A DNA stretch of 64,000 bases from contig NZ_JARKOZ010000153.1 of the NCBI RefSeq assembly GCF_029978005.1, positions 1 through 64,000 of the forward strand. Direction: 5' to 3'. Under the pieces are notes generated by a model that worked only from the letters and a program-made list of their open reading frames with translations, was not told where the DNA came from and did no database searches. This document shows, one piece after another, positions 49,654 to 59,194 of the stretch. The DNA comes from Solidesulfovibrio sp. (GTDB lineage: Bacteria > Desulfobacterota > Desulfovibrionia > Desulfovibrionales > Desulfovibrionaceae). The position numbers were made by a program, and so were the translations under genes. Each line of letters opens with the position of its first letter. Positions within the stretch are counted from its first letter, which is position 1.

Positions 49654-52600
49654 ATGATAGCGACCACTACAAGTACCGAGCACAGTGGCGTTCTTCTAGA
49701 TGTCGTTCCCGAGCCCGGCCAACTTGTCGAAGTCCGGCGTCGTCAATGGGTCGTCACCGATGTATCCTGCGGAGCCTTGTCTTCTGCGCCCAACGGGAAC
49801 CAACACCTCGTCGGCCTGTCATCCCTGGACGAAGACTCCATGGGCGAAGAAATACAGGTCGTTTGGCAGATGGAACCTGGTGCTCAGGTCCTCGAAAAAG
49901 CGGGGTTGCCATCGATCACCGGCTGGGACAGCAACGACCGGCTGGAAGCCTTCCTTGACGCCGTTCGATGGGGAGCCGTCACCAACGCGGATCGGTCTTT
50001 TCTACAATCGCCTTTTCGAAGCGGGATAACCATTGAGGACTATCAACTCGATCCGTTGGTTCGAGCCGTAGAAATGGCCCGCGTCAATCTCCTCATCGCG
50101 GACGATGTCGGGTTGGGTAAGACGATTGAGGCCGGACTGGTTATCCAGGAGCTGCTCGTTCGCCATCGTGCTAGAACCGTGTTCGTCGTTTGCCCCGCAA
50201 GCTTACAGGTCAAATGGCAGACCGAGATGCAGGAAAAGTTCGGGCTCGAATTTCGTATCGTCGATACGAAATTCGTCAAAGACCTTCGTCGCGAGCGCGG
50301 CATCCACTTGAACCCTTGGACGTCGTACCCACGTCTCGTCACCTCGATGGACTGGATGAAAAGCGGCGAGGGTTACCGGCTGTTAAAGGACGTTCTCCCT
50401 CCTCACATAACCTATCCGCGAAAATTCGACATTCTGGTCGTCGACGAAGCACATAATGTCGCACCGGCAGCGGCGTCCAAGTATGCCCTGGAAAGCCAGA
50501 GAACACGGCTGATACGGTCGCTCGCCCCTCACTTCAATCATCGTTTGTTTCTGAGCGCTACCCCCCATAACGGCTATCAGGAGTCCTTCACCTCGTTGCT
50601 AGAGCTGCTGGATGATCAACGGTTTGCCAGGACGGTGATGCCGAACGAAAAACAACTTCAGCGCGTCATGGTTCGCCGCCTAAAGAGCGACATCGTCGAC
50701 GCGCACAGGAAGCCAGTGTTTCCTGTACGCAAGATTGAAGGTCTCGAAATCGACTACTCCGAGGAAGAGCGGCAAATTCACGCCTTGCTCGGAGAGTACA
50801 CGGCTGACCGTTCGAAGAATGTCAAGGGCACGCGTTTCGAGTATGGGACCGATTTCGTCCATATGCTTCTCAAGAAGCGACTCTTTTCTTCTCCACTGGC
50901 TTTCGCGCTCACCCTGGAAAAGCACCGGGAAACACTCGAACGCGGCAAGCCAAAACGCGACCGCGACACCATGGACGATCGCATTCTGCGCAAGGCGATC
51001 CTGAAAACAGAAGAGGAATATTCGGACGACTCGGTGGCCGAAGAAGCCCAGCACGAAGCGGTCGAGGTGGCAGACGAACTCGCGCCTCCGTTGTCACGTG
51101 ACCAGAGAGACATGCTCGACCGTCTTTCTGCATGGGCGGAGAAAACGCGCAACCGGCTCGACTCGAAAGCGAAGGCCGTCCTCGACTGGATCGAAGACCA
51201 TCTGAAGACGGATGGACGCTGGAACGGCAAGCGGGTGATCCTCTTCACCGAATACCGAGCAACCCATTCATGGCTCCACCAGATCCTCACGGCCAACGGG
51301 TACGGCGGCAATCGATTGATGGTCCTGCATGGAAGTATGGACCCAGACAAGGAAAGAAAACCAGTTCTTGCAGCGTTCCAGGCGCATCCGGACATTTCGC
51401 CGGTTCGCATCATGCTTGCGACCGACGCGGCTTCCGAAGGTATCGACCTACAGAATCACTGCAACTACCTCATCCATGTCGAGATTCCGTGGAATCCGAA
51501 TGTCATGGAACAGCGCAACGGTCGTATCGACCGCCACGGCCAAAAGGAAGAGGCCGTTTTCATATGGCATCCGGTAGGGAAAGGTTTTTCCGCAAGAGCC
51601 ACCGACAGATCCGTCAAGCTCGGCAATATCGCTGGAGATCACGAATATCTGATGCGTGCCGTCCTCAAGATCGACACGATCCGGGAGGATCTCGGCAGCG
51701 TCGGGCCGGTCATCGCCCGGCAGATCGAAGAAGCCATGCTCGGGAAGCGTAGCGGCCTGGACACCGCCTCGGCGGAAGCCAAGGCGGCCAAGGCGAGGAA
51801 GTTCGTTACGGCGGAAAAGCGCCTTCAGGAACGCATTGCCCGCCTGCACGAAAGGCTCATGGAAGCGAAGAACGACTTCCATCTGGCTCCCGAGCACATA
51901 GCGCGTGCGGTCGAGGTTGCACTGGAGCTGGCCGATAAGCCACCGCTCAAACCCATCGCGTCGGTCGAAGGCGAGACGGGGAGTGTTTTCGACGTACCCG
52001 TTCTGCCTGGCTCCTGGGGCAGAGCCACCGTCGGACTGGATCATCCCCATACCGGCGTTCGTCGCCCGATCACGTTCGATCACGAAGTCTCCAAAGGCAG
52101 AGACGATGTCGTTCTGGCCCATCTCAACCATCGGCTGGTTCAGATGTGTCTGCGCCTGCTTCGCGAGGAGATCTGGAAGCTCGACGACGTCAAACGCCTT
52201 CACCGGGTGGCTGTCCGCACAGTGCCCGACAGTGAATTGCGTGTCCCGGCAGTGGCTGTCTGGTCACGGTTGGTGATCACCGGTGGAGATCATCACCGCC
52301 TGCACGAGGAGCTTACCCTCTCCGGTGGCGAACTCGAACACAAACGGTTCGCCCGCATCACCGAGGTCGGCAAACTGGAAGTTCTTGTAGCCCAAGGTTC
52401 GCCTATCGAACCCGACCAAGTGCTGTTCGACGTTCTGAAAGACAGATTCGAGCGCCACGAAGACTCTCTCATGGCCACCGTCGAAGCGCGGTCCAGGGAT
52501 CGCTTGAAGTTTCTCGAAAACACTCTCGATAGGCGCATGAAAAGCGAAATCGCCGACGTCCGAACGGTTTTGGACGAACTCGAGACCAGCATCCGCAAGG

Positions 52601-52845
52601 AATTGAAGTCGGATCTCCATGGTGGTCAGCTCTATCTGCCCGGATTGTCGCCCGAGGAGTTGGCTCAGGTAAAAAAGGATGTTCATGCCCTGAAGGATCG
52701 TTTGGCAAGAATTCCGGAAGAGCGGGTAGAGGAACAAGCCACAATCGAGAAACACTATGCCAGACCGGTGGATCGTACATTCCCGGTGGCCGTCGTGTTT
52801 CTTGTTCCCAAATCTATCTCGAAAGACAGGAAACTTCAGGCATGA
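49654..52845 (+). CDS. drmD: DISARM SNF2-like helicase DrmD
   Basis: 1063 residues. An N-terminal region of about 110 residues, then a SNF2-type helicase core: Walker A ADDVGLGKTIEAGL (K156), DEAH box VVDEAHNVAP (D264), motif III LFLSATPHNGY, and in RecA2 VRIMLATDAASEGIDLQ and the arginine-finger motif QRNGRIDRHGQKE. The last 500 residues are a helical extension. Class 1 DISARM systems carry such a helicase as drmD; here it follows the methyltransferase gene and precedes the others. GGAG lies 9 bp before the ATG. Confidence 0.88.
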   Translation: MIATTTSTEHSGVLLDVVPEPGQLVEVRRRQWVVTDVSCGALSSAPNGNQHLVGLSSLDEDSMGEEIQVVWQMEPGAQVLEKAGLPSITGWDSNDRLEAFLDAVRWGAVTNADRSFLQSPFRSGITIEDYQLDPLVRAVEMARVNLLIADDVGLGKTIEAGLVIQELLVRHRARTVFVVCPASLQVKWQTEMQEKFGLEFRIVDTKFVKDLRRERGIHLNPWTSYPRLVTSMDWMKSGEGYRLLKDVLPPHITYPRKFDILVVDEAHNVAPAAASKYALESQRTRLIRSLAPHFNHRLFLSATPHNGYQESFTSLLELLDDQRFARTVMPNEKQLQRVMVRRLKSDIVDAHRKPVFPVRKIEGLEIDYSEEERQIHALLGEYTADRSKNVKGTRFEYGTDFVHMLLKKRLFSSPLAFALTLEKHRETLERGKPKRDRDTMDDRILRKAILKTEEEYSDDSVAEEAQHEAVEVADELAPPLSRDQRDMLDRLSAWAEKTRNRLDSKAKAVLDWIEDHLKTDGRWNGKRVILFTEYRATHSWLHQILTANGYGGNRLMVLHGSMDPDKERKPVLAAFQAHPDISPVRIMLATDAASEGIDLQNHCNYLIHVEIPWNPNVMEQRNGRIDRHGQKEEAVFIWHPVGKGFSARATDRSVKLGNIAGDHEYLMRAVLKIDTIREDLGSVGPVIARQIEEAMLGKRSGLDTASAEAKAAKARKFVTAEKRLQERIARLHERLMEAKNDFHLAPEHIARAVEVALELADKPPLKPIASVEGETGSVFDVPVLPGSWGRATVGLDHPHTGVRRPITFDHEVSKGRDDVVLAHLNHRLVQMCLRLLREEIWKLDDVKRLHRVAVRTVPDSELRVPAVAVWSRLVITGGDHHRLHEELTLSGGELEHKRFARITEVGKLEVLVAQGSPIEPDQVLFDVLKDRFERHEDSLMATVEARSRDRLKFLENTLDRRMKSEIADVRTVLDELETSIRKELKSDLHGGQLYLPGLSPEELAQVKKDVHALKDRLARIPEERVEEQATIEKHYARPVDRTFPVAVVFLVPKSISKDRKLQA

Positions 52846-54869
52846 TAGCAGGTTATCATGCTTCAGCGTCAGAGTTCCTTAAAGACGATGGGGACAGAAT
52901 TGTCGGCCTGCTCACTCGTGGAGTTGCAGATGCAGGCATAGCCTCGCAGTACAGTCGTCAAATCACGGTTTGGAAAGATCAAATCATTTTGCTGAAAGAA
53001 AGTCTTCGGCGTTTATCTGAGGAAAGAGTTGAGACTTTCGCTAATTGGCATGTTGCATTGGAGTATGAACTCCCAAGACGGCAAAAAAGGCCTGACGCCA
53101 TCGTGCTTGCCAACGACCGAATAGTGGTCGTCGAGTTCAAATTTGGCATGAACCAATACGAGGCCGCGGCGAAATGGCAGGTCGACGACTATGCCCTCAA
53201 CCTCAGAGATTTTCATGCCGCGAGTCATGGGCGTTATATCGTGCCCATTTTGTGTGCTGTCGACGCGCCCGCCCATACATCGGCCGTTCCGATGTCCAAC
53301 GGCAGCATGGTCGCACCCGCGCAGCTCGCTAACGGAAACACACTTTGGACGGTGCTACAAAAAGCCTGTGAGGACGACCTGCCTCACGCAGCCCTCGCGC
53401 ACCCAATTGATCCCGCTACTTGGCTCGCTTCTCCGTATCGCCCGACATTGACGATCATTGAAGCCGCAGAGCGTCTTTATGGAAACCACAGTGTTCGAGA
53501 GATATCGCATAACTATGCGGAGAATCTAGATAAAACGACAGACATGCTCGCCGAGGTCATTCTTGACGCGAAACAGCATCAAAAGCGCGTCATCTGCTTC
53601 GTGACCGGCGTTCCCGGAGCGGGCAAGACTCTCACTGGGCTCAATGTCGTGCACGACCCAGCCATTCGATCGAAGCAAGGTCCCTCGGGGATTTTTCTTT
53701 CCGGGAATGGCCCATTGGTCAAAATCGTGCGCGAGGCGCTGGTCATCAACCAACAACGTGCCGGCCGACGACGCAAAGAGGCCGAGCATGAAGTTTCGAC
53801 TTTCATCCAGAACGTCCACCAATTCCTACGCTACCATCGAGAGAATCCAACTTCCATACCGCATGAACATGTCGTTGTGTTCGATGAAGCTCAGCGGGCC
53901 TGGAACCGAGAGCAGATGCGGCGAAAGCAGGGCGTTGACCATTCGGAATCTGCCGAGCTTCTAGAGGTGATGGAGCGACCGCCCGACTGGGCGGTAATTA
54001 TAGCACTTGTAGGGGGAGGCCAGGAGATTTTTCTCGGGGAAGCGGGATTGGAAGCCTGGGGAAATGCGGTTCTGGAGACCAGGGGGAGATGGACCGTCGT
54101 CGCATCGCCCGAAGTTGTCCAAGGCGGGGAAAGCGTGGCGGGCCATCGGCTGTTCGAAAGTATTCCTCCTGGCGACGTCGACATCCACCACGAGGTCTTG
54201 GCCCATTTATCGGTGAGCGTTCGAAGTCATCGCGCCCAGCAGATCACACAGTGGGTCAACGAACTCCTTGAGCCTGACGGTGAAAAGGCCAGGGCATACT
54301 TCCCCGAGGCTCGCGAATTCCCTTTGGCTATGACGCGTGATCTCACGATGGCTCGGAGATGGTTGTGGGCCAGGACCGGCGGTGATCCGTCCAATCGGTG
54401 CGGCTTGGTCGCCACCTCGGAAGATCAGCGATTCAGGGCAGATGGGCTGGAAAATTCGACGGGATTTCGGTCGACTTTTTCCTTTGAAAATTGGTTTCTC
54501 GCCGCGCCGGGGGATGTACGCTCAAGCTTCATGCTTGAAGTGCCTGCCACAGAGTTCGAATGCCAGGGTTTGGAACTGGACTGGGTCGGCATTTGCTGGG
54601 GCGGCGACTTGACGCCGAACGCTAACGGAGAAGGATGGGACTATCGAAAATTTAGAGGGTCGGGGTGGCAGAACTGTCGATCCGAAATCGAACAGGCTTA
54701 CATTCGAAACCGCTACCGTGTTCTGTTGACCCGCGCCCGGGCCGGGATGGTAATTTGGATTCCGTCTGGCTCGCTGACAGATCCAACTAGAGATCCAGGC
54801 CGGTTCGAGCGTGTATCTGAACTTTTGAAGAGTGCCGGCGTTCCCGACCTGGCCGCTATGGAGATTTAA
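52842..54869 (+). CDS. PD-(D/E)XK nuclease-DUF2075 helicase fusion
   Basis: 675 residues. The N-terminal 200 residues contain KRPDAIVLANDRIVVVEFKFG, where D85, E98 and K100 form the metal site of a PD-(D/E)XK nuclease. From about 245 it is a DUF2075-type (Schlafen-related) ATPase with Walker A GVPGAGKT (K262), Walker B VVVFDEAQRAWNR and C-terminal motifs (NRYRVLLTRARAG). The gene overlaps drmD as ATGA and lies 2 bp before drmMI, so it belongs to the operon, but it is not a standard DISARM component. It may cut foreign DNA or RNA while translocating. An independent function of the fusion cannot be excluded. Confidence 0.8.
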   Translation: MIAGYHASASEFLKDDGDRIVGLLTRGVADAGIASQYSRQITVWKDQIILLKESLRRLSEERVETFANWHVALEYELPRRQKRPDAIVLANDRIVVVEFKFGMNQYEAAAKWQVDDYALNLRDFHAASHGRYIVPILCAVDAPAHTSAVPMSNGSMVAPAQLANGNTLWTVLQKACEDDLPHAALAHPIDPATWLASPYRPTLTIIEAAERLYGNHSVREISHNYAENLDKTTDMLAEVILDAKQHQKRVICFVTGVPGAGKTLTGLNVVHDPAIRSKQGPSGIFLSGNGPLVKIVREALVINQQRAGRRRKEAEHEVSTFIQNVHQFLRYHRENPTSIPHEHVVVFDEAQRAWNREQMRRKQGVDHSESAELLEVMERPPDWAVIIALVGGGQEIFLGEAGLEAWGNAVLETRGRWTVVASPEVVQGGESVAGHRLFESIPPGDVDIHHEVLAHLSVSVRSHRAQQITQWVNELLEPDGEKARAYFPEAREFPLAMTRDLTMARRWLWARTGGDPSNRCGLVATSEDQRFRADGLENSTGFRSTFSFENWFLAAPGDVRSSFMLEVPATEFECQGLELDWVGICWGGDLTPNANGEGWDYRKFRGSGWQNCRSEIEQAYIRNRYRVLLTRARAGMVIWIPSGSLTDPTRDPGRFERVSELLKSAGVPDLAAMEI

Positions 54870-54871
54870 CG

Positions 54872-57800
54872 ATGAAGGTCGGTAAGCTCTCAAAGCACGC
54901 CGAGTGGCTCTCCCTGATCGAGATATCCGGTCCGTTCCTGACCGTTTCCATGCTTGAAAAGGCGTTCCCGCAAGGGCTGGAAGCGGTGGAAACACCGCGA
55001 CGCCAGAGACTCCGGGCCGCCTACGAGGAGTGGCGCGAGGCGGTGGACCAGGAAGACAAGCTGTTGCCGGAATTGCACCAAGAATGGGTTCGCTTGGTGC
55101 TGACGGAACTACTCGAATACGATCATGAATCCCTCATCCAGGCAATCGATTGGCCGGGCGAACTCCCGAGCGTTTCGTCGCATGAACACGCCGGGACGTT
55201 CAACCCCGACTGGATCGTCCGCTCTCCCGCAGACGGAAGGCCGCGCCTGTTCATCGCGGTTCTGCCGCCAGACACCGATCTCGAATCGGTCCAGCGAGGT
55301 GACGGTTGGCCCGTTTCCCTCCAGGAGCGCATGACATTGCTCTGCCGCGCCCAGGGCGTGCGTTTGGGGCTTCTGACCAATGGCGAACGATGGATGCTTG
55401 CCAACGCACCGATGGGCTCCACCTCCAGCCAGGCGTCGTGGTACGCTCGCCTCTGGTTCCAGGAGCCGATCACCCTGAAAGCCTTCCAGTCGTTGCTCGG
55501 TGTCCGGCGCTGTTTCGGCCCGGCGGAAGACACCCTGGACTCGCTTCTGGACGAATCGCTCAAGCATCACGAGGAGGTCACGGACACCCTCGGCGAGCAG
55601 GTCCGTCGTGCGGTCGAGGTGCTCGTGCAGTGTCTCGACAAGGCCGACGAGGACCGCAACCGAGAACTCCTCCGCGACGTCAAACCCGCCGAGCTCTACG
55701 AGGCAGGTTTAACCGTGATGATGCGGCTGGTGTTCGTCCTCTGCGCCGAGGAGCGTGGGCTGCTTCTTCTCGGAGTTTCAGTCTACGACCGTTGTTACGA
55801 CGTGTCCACCCTGCGCGGGCATCTGGAAGAAGAGGCATATGATCACGTGCCGGAAGTTCTCGATCGTCGTCACGACGCCTGGACCAGGTTGCTCGCCGTG
55901 TTTCGGGCCGTCTATGGCGGTATCGAGCATGAAAGCCTGCGAATGCCCGCTTTGGGCGGCTCGCTGTTCGATCCCGACCGTTTTCCGTTCCTGGAGGGCC
56001 GGGACAAAGGCTCCAGTTGGCGGGACACCTCGGCCGCGCCGTTGCCCATCGACAACCGCACCGTGCTACTGCTTTTGAACTCGTTGCAGATCTTGAAGCA
56101 GTCAGGTGGTGCACTGCTGCTGTCCTACCGTGCGCTCGATGTAGAGCAGATCGGGCATGTCTACGAAGGCCTGCTCGAACACACCGTGGCTCGCGTTCCC
56201 CGCGTGACCCTGGGCCTGCAGGGGGCACAGAAGGCGAAGAACCCGAACGTGGCACTCGCGGAATTGGAATCGGCCCTCCTGGACGGCGAGGCGGCGCTCG
56301 TCAAATTGGTTCTGGACGTCACGGGGCGGAGCGAATCGGCCATCAGGAACGGCCTTTCCAAGCCCGCCGCCGACACGGTCTTCGGCCGGGTGTTGGGTGG
56401 CTGCGGTGGCGACACCGCATTGGCCGAACGTATCCGGCCCTTCACGAATCTGCTCCGCACTGACGCCTGGGACGATCCGATCGTCTATCGCGACAATTCG
56501 TTCATGGTCACGCTCGGGGCCGACCGGCGCGAGACGGGCACCCACTACACACCGAAATCCCTCACCGAAAGTATCGTCACCACCACGCTCGAACCGGTGG
56601 TGTACGCCGGTCCGGCCGAGGGCAAGACCCGCGAGGAATGGGCACTCAAGTCGTCTCGGGAGATTCTCGACCTCAAGGTCTGCGACCCAGCCATGGGTTC
56701 GGGGGCCTTCCTCGTTCAGGCCTGCCGCTATCTCGGCGAGAAGCTGGTCGAGGCCTGGCTCCACGAAGAGGCAACCGGAAAGGCCATCACCGTCGACGGC
56801 GAGGCGCTCGACCAGCTCGGAGCCGAGGAACCCCTGCCGTCCCAGCTCGACGAACGACTGACCATCGCCCGCCGTCTTGTGGCCGAGCGCTGCCTGTATG
56901 GCGTGGACGTCAACCCGCTGGCCGTGGAACTGGCCAAGCTCTCCATCTGGTTGGTGACCCTCGCCAAGGGTAGGCCGTTCGGTTTTCTCGATCACAACCT
57001 GCGCTCAGGTGACAGCCTACTTGGACTTCATGAACTGAAACAGTTGACCAAACTTTCACTGTTCCCAGAAAAGAAAAAATCGATTTCGCTTTTCGCCTCC
57101 AATATCGAAGTGGCGGTCAAGGAGGCACTGACTCTCCGAAAACAGCTCCGGCAAACTACGATACGGGATATAAGCGATGTTCAATACATGGAACTATTAA
57201 ATCAGCAGGCCAGACAGAAACTTGCACATATAGAGCACGTTGCTGACGCCATAGTCGGTGAGGCCCTTGCCTCCGGTGGCAATCAACGAAAGTTAGAAGC
57301 AGCCATGGATAACCTCTTCTCTTTGGTTACTACCTATATCGAAGGTGACAACGAGGCCAAAAAGAAGATTATTGCCAAAGCAAGAAAATCATTATCCATG
57401 GACATTCCGGCGGATAGACCAACACGAAAGCCATTTCATTGGGCAGTAGAATTTCCAGAGGTCTTCTTTGATGGTAGGGATGGATTCGATTCGGTCTTAG
57501 GCAATCCTCCATTTATGGCTGGAACTTCAATTAGCACGGTTTTTGGGAAAAAATACAAAATATTTTTGAAGTTAGTCTGGCCACACCTTCAGAGTAGATG
57601 TGATTTGTGTGTGGTATTTATGTTGAGAGGCGCAATTCTTTCGCGCAAACGGGCTACCATGGGGTATCTTGGCTCAAATACTGCCGCCCAGACAGATTCA
57701 CGATTATCTGGCTCAGCCTACCTATTGTCCAAGGGCTGGACGATATTTGCTGCTCAGGATTCAGAGAAATGGCCTGGCGCAGCTAATGTTTATATCTGCC

Positions 57801-59194
57801 GTATTCATTACTTTAAGGGCATGTGGCAAGGATGCTTCACTATTGGAGAGAAGGCTGTGACGGGTATAACGTCCTCACTCACTGAGGGGGGAGAAAATCC
57901 GGAACCCTTTCCTCTGCATTATTCAAATATCAAGTCCTTTACTGGGACAAAAGTGTATGGTGATGGCTTTATACTGTCAGCACAAGAGGCAGAAAAAATC
58001 CTTCAAAGAGACTCTGCTTATAAAAAAGTTATCAAGCCTTTTTTGATCGGGCGAGAGCTAAACGAAGACCCGAGATGTAGACCGTCTCGATATGTCATTG
58101 ATTTTACAGACATGAACGAGGAGGAAGCAAGGCGATACGAAACTGCGTGGGATATCGTCGAACGAAGAGTCTATCCCACTAGAAAAATATCACCAGAAGA
58201 AAGAATGAGAAAAATTTGGTGGCAATTCCAACGTCCACGTGCAGAACTCTACAGAAGGCTTGACAATGATGGGATCGCTTGGTGTGTGGCCGCTACGAGC
58301 GACACAGTTGCTTTTGTTGCATTGCCAATTAGCGAGTCAAAACCTCTTGTGATCTCGCATGCAGTGAACGTATTGATCTTAAATGGGTATGGTGAATTTG
58401 CCGCAATCCAAAGCTCAATCCATAACTCCTGGGCGAGATTTTACGGATCAACCATAAAGGGAGATTTTCGGTATACAACTACAGATTGTTTTTACACGTT
58501 TCCCTTTCCGGGCACGCCAGAGAACTTAGTTGACATAGGAACGCAGTATCACACCATTCGTGGCGATATAATGTCAATACTGAACGAAGGGCTGACAAGC
58601 ATCTACCGCCTTTTTAACGACAAAGAAATTCAAACAACAGAAATAAATGAAATTCGCAACCTGCACGAAGCTATGGACTTGCAAGTTGTCAAGTCATATG
58701 GATGGAGTGATATCAATCTGGAACATGGATTTTACGAAACGGCAAAAGGGATACGCTTCACTATCTCTGAAAATGCTCGACGTGAAGTCTTGCAGCGCCT
58801 GCTCAAGCTGAATCACGAACGCTATAAGGACGAGGTCTCCCACGGGCTACATAGCAAGGGCAGCAAGCGGATTACTTCGCGAGACAAACGCACCAGTCCA
58901 AGCAAGAATGCCGCTCAGACTCAGTTCTCGCTTACCGTTGAAACGCCAACTATTAAAGAAGCTGGAGAGACTCCGGTCAAGACCATTCTTGGTTTTATGA
59001 ACGGAGATAGCAGCTGGCACTCCAAGGCCGAGATAATCGCTGCCACTGGCATCACGGATGGGCAATGGACCGCCGCTATCACAGCTCTGATTGCAAGTGG
59101 CAGGCTGGAACGGCAGGGAGTAAAACGCGGAACGCGTTATCGTCTCATCATCAATGCCATGCAGCAAGGAGACCAAATATGCCCGAACGACTGA
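54872..59194 (+). CDS. drmMI: N6-adenine DNA methyltransferase DrmMI
   Basis: 1440 residues. An N-terminal region of about 600 residues (helical, YEAGLTVMMRLVFVL) precedes SAM motif I CDPAMGSGAFLVQACRYLG (D605) and catalytic motif IV NPPF (N878), typical of large Eco57I/PglX-type enzymes. A target-recognition stretch (about 890-1290) follows, then a C-terminal winged helix. The base composition breaks inside the gene: up to about 57040 it is GC-rich, from there to about 58800 it is strongly AT-rich. It overlaps the helicase gene by 16 bp. Long adenine methyltransferases also occur in BREX, but the neighbours fit DISARM. Confidence 0.85.
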   Translation: MKVGKLSKHAEWLSLIEISGPFLTVSMLEKAFPQGLEAVETPRRQRLRAAYEEWREAVDQEDKLLPELHQEWVRLVLTELLEYDHESLIQAIDWPGELPSVSSHEHAGTFNPDWIVRSPADGRPRLFIAVLPPDTDLESVQRGDGWPVSLQERMTLLCRAQGVRLGLLTNGERWMLANAPMGSTSSQASWYARLWFQEPITLKAFQSLLGVRRCFGPAEDTLDSLLDESLKHHEEVTDTLGEQVRRAVEVLVQCLDKADEDRNRELLRDVKPAELYEAGLTVMMRLVFVLCAEERGLLLLGVSVYDRCYDVSTLRGHLEEEAYDHVPEVLDRRHDAWTRLLAVFRAVYGGIEHESLRMPALGGSLFDPDRFPFLEGRDKGSSWRDTSAAPLPIDNRTVLLLLNSLQILKQSGGALLLSYRALDVEQIGHVYEGLLEHTVARVPRVTLGLQGAQKAKNPNVALAELESALLDGEAALVKLVLDVTGRSESAIRNGLSKPAADTVFGRVLGGCGGDTALAERIRPFTNLLRTDAWDDPIVYRDNSFMVTLGADRRETGTHYTPKSLTESIVTTTLEPVVYAGPAEGKTREEWALKSSREILDLKVCDPAMGSGAFLVQACRYLGEKLVEAWLHEEATGKAITVDGEALDQLGAEEPLPSQLDERLTIARRLVAERCLYGVDVNPLAVELAKLSIWLVTLAKGRPFGFLDHNLRSGDSLLGLHELKQLTKLSLFPEKKKSISLFASNIEVAVKEALTLRKQLRQTTIRDISDVQYMELLNQQARQKLAHIEHVADAIVGEALASGGNQRKLEAAMDNLFSLVTTYIEGDNEAKKKIIAKARKSLSMDIPADRPTRKPFHWAVEFPEVFFDGRDGFDSVLGNPPFMAGTSISTVFGKKYKIFLKLVWPHLQSRCDLCVVFMLRGAILSRKRATMGYLGSNTAAQTDSRLSGSAYLLSKGWTIFAAQDSEKWPGAANVYICRIHYFKGMWQGCFTIGEKAVTGITSSLTEGGENPEPFPLHYSNIKSFTGTKVYGDGFILSAQEAEKILQRDSAYKKVIKPFLIGRELNEDPRCRPSRYVIDFTDMNEEEARRYETAWDIVERRVYPTRKISPEERMRKIWWQFQRPRAELYRRLDNDGIAWCVAATSDTVAFVALPISESKPLVISHAVNVLILNGYGEFAAIQSSIHNSWARFYGSTIKGDFRYTTTDCFYTFPFPGTPENLVDIGTQYHTIRGDIMSILNEGLTSIYRLFNDKEIQTTEINEIRNLHEAMDLQVVKSYGWSDINLEHGFYETAKGIRFTISENARREVLQRLLKLNHERYKDEVSHGLHSKGSKRITSRDKRTSPSKNAAQTQFSLTVETPTIKEAGETPVKTILGFMNGDSSWHSKAEIIAATGITDGQWTAAITALIASGRLERQGVKRGTRYRLIINAMQQGDQICPND

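Noticed and set aside
54872-59194. Reading the large methyltransferase as BREX PglX
   Set aside because: No pglZ, brxC or brxL-like gene is present; DrmD- and DrmA-like helicases flank it, which fits DISARM.
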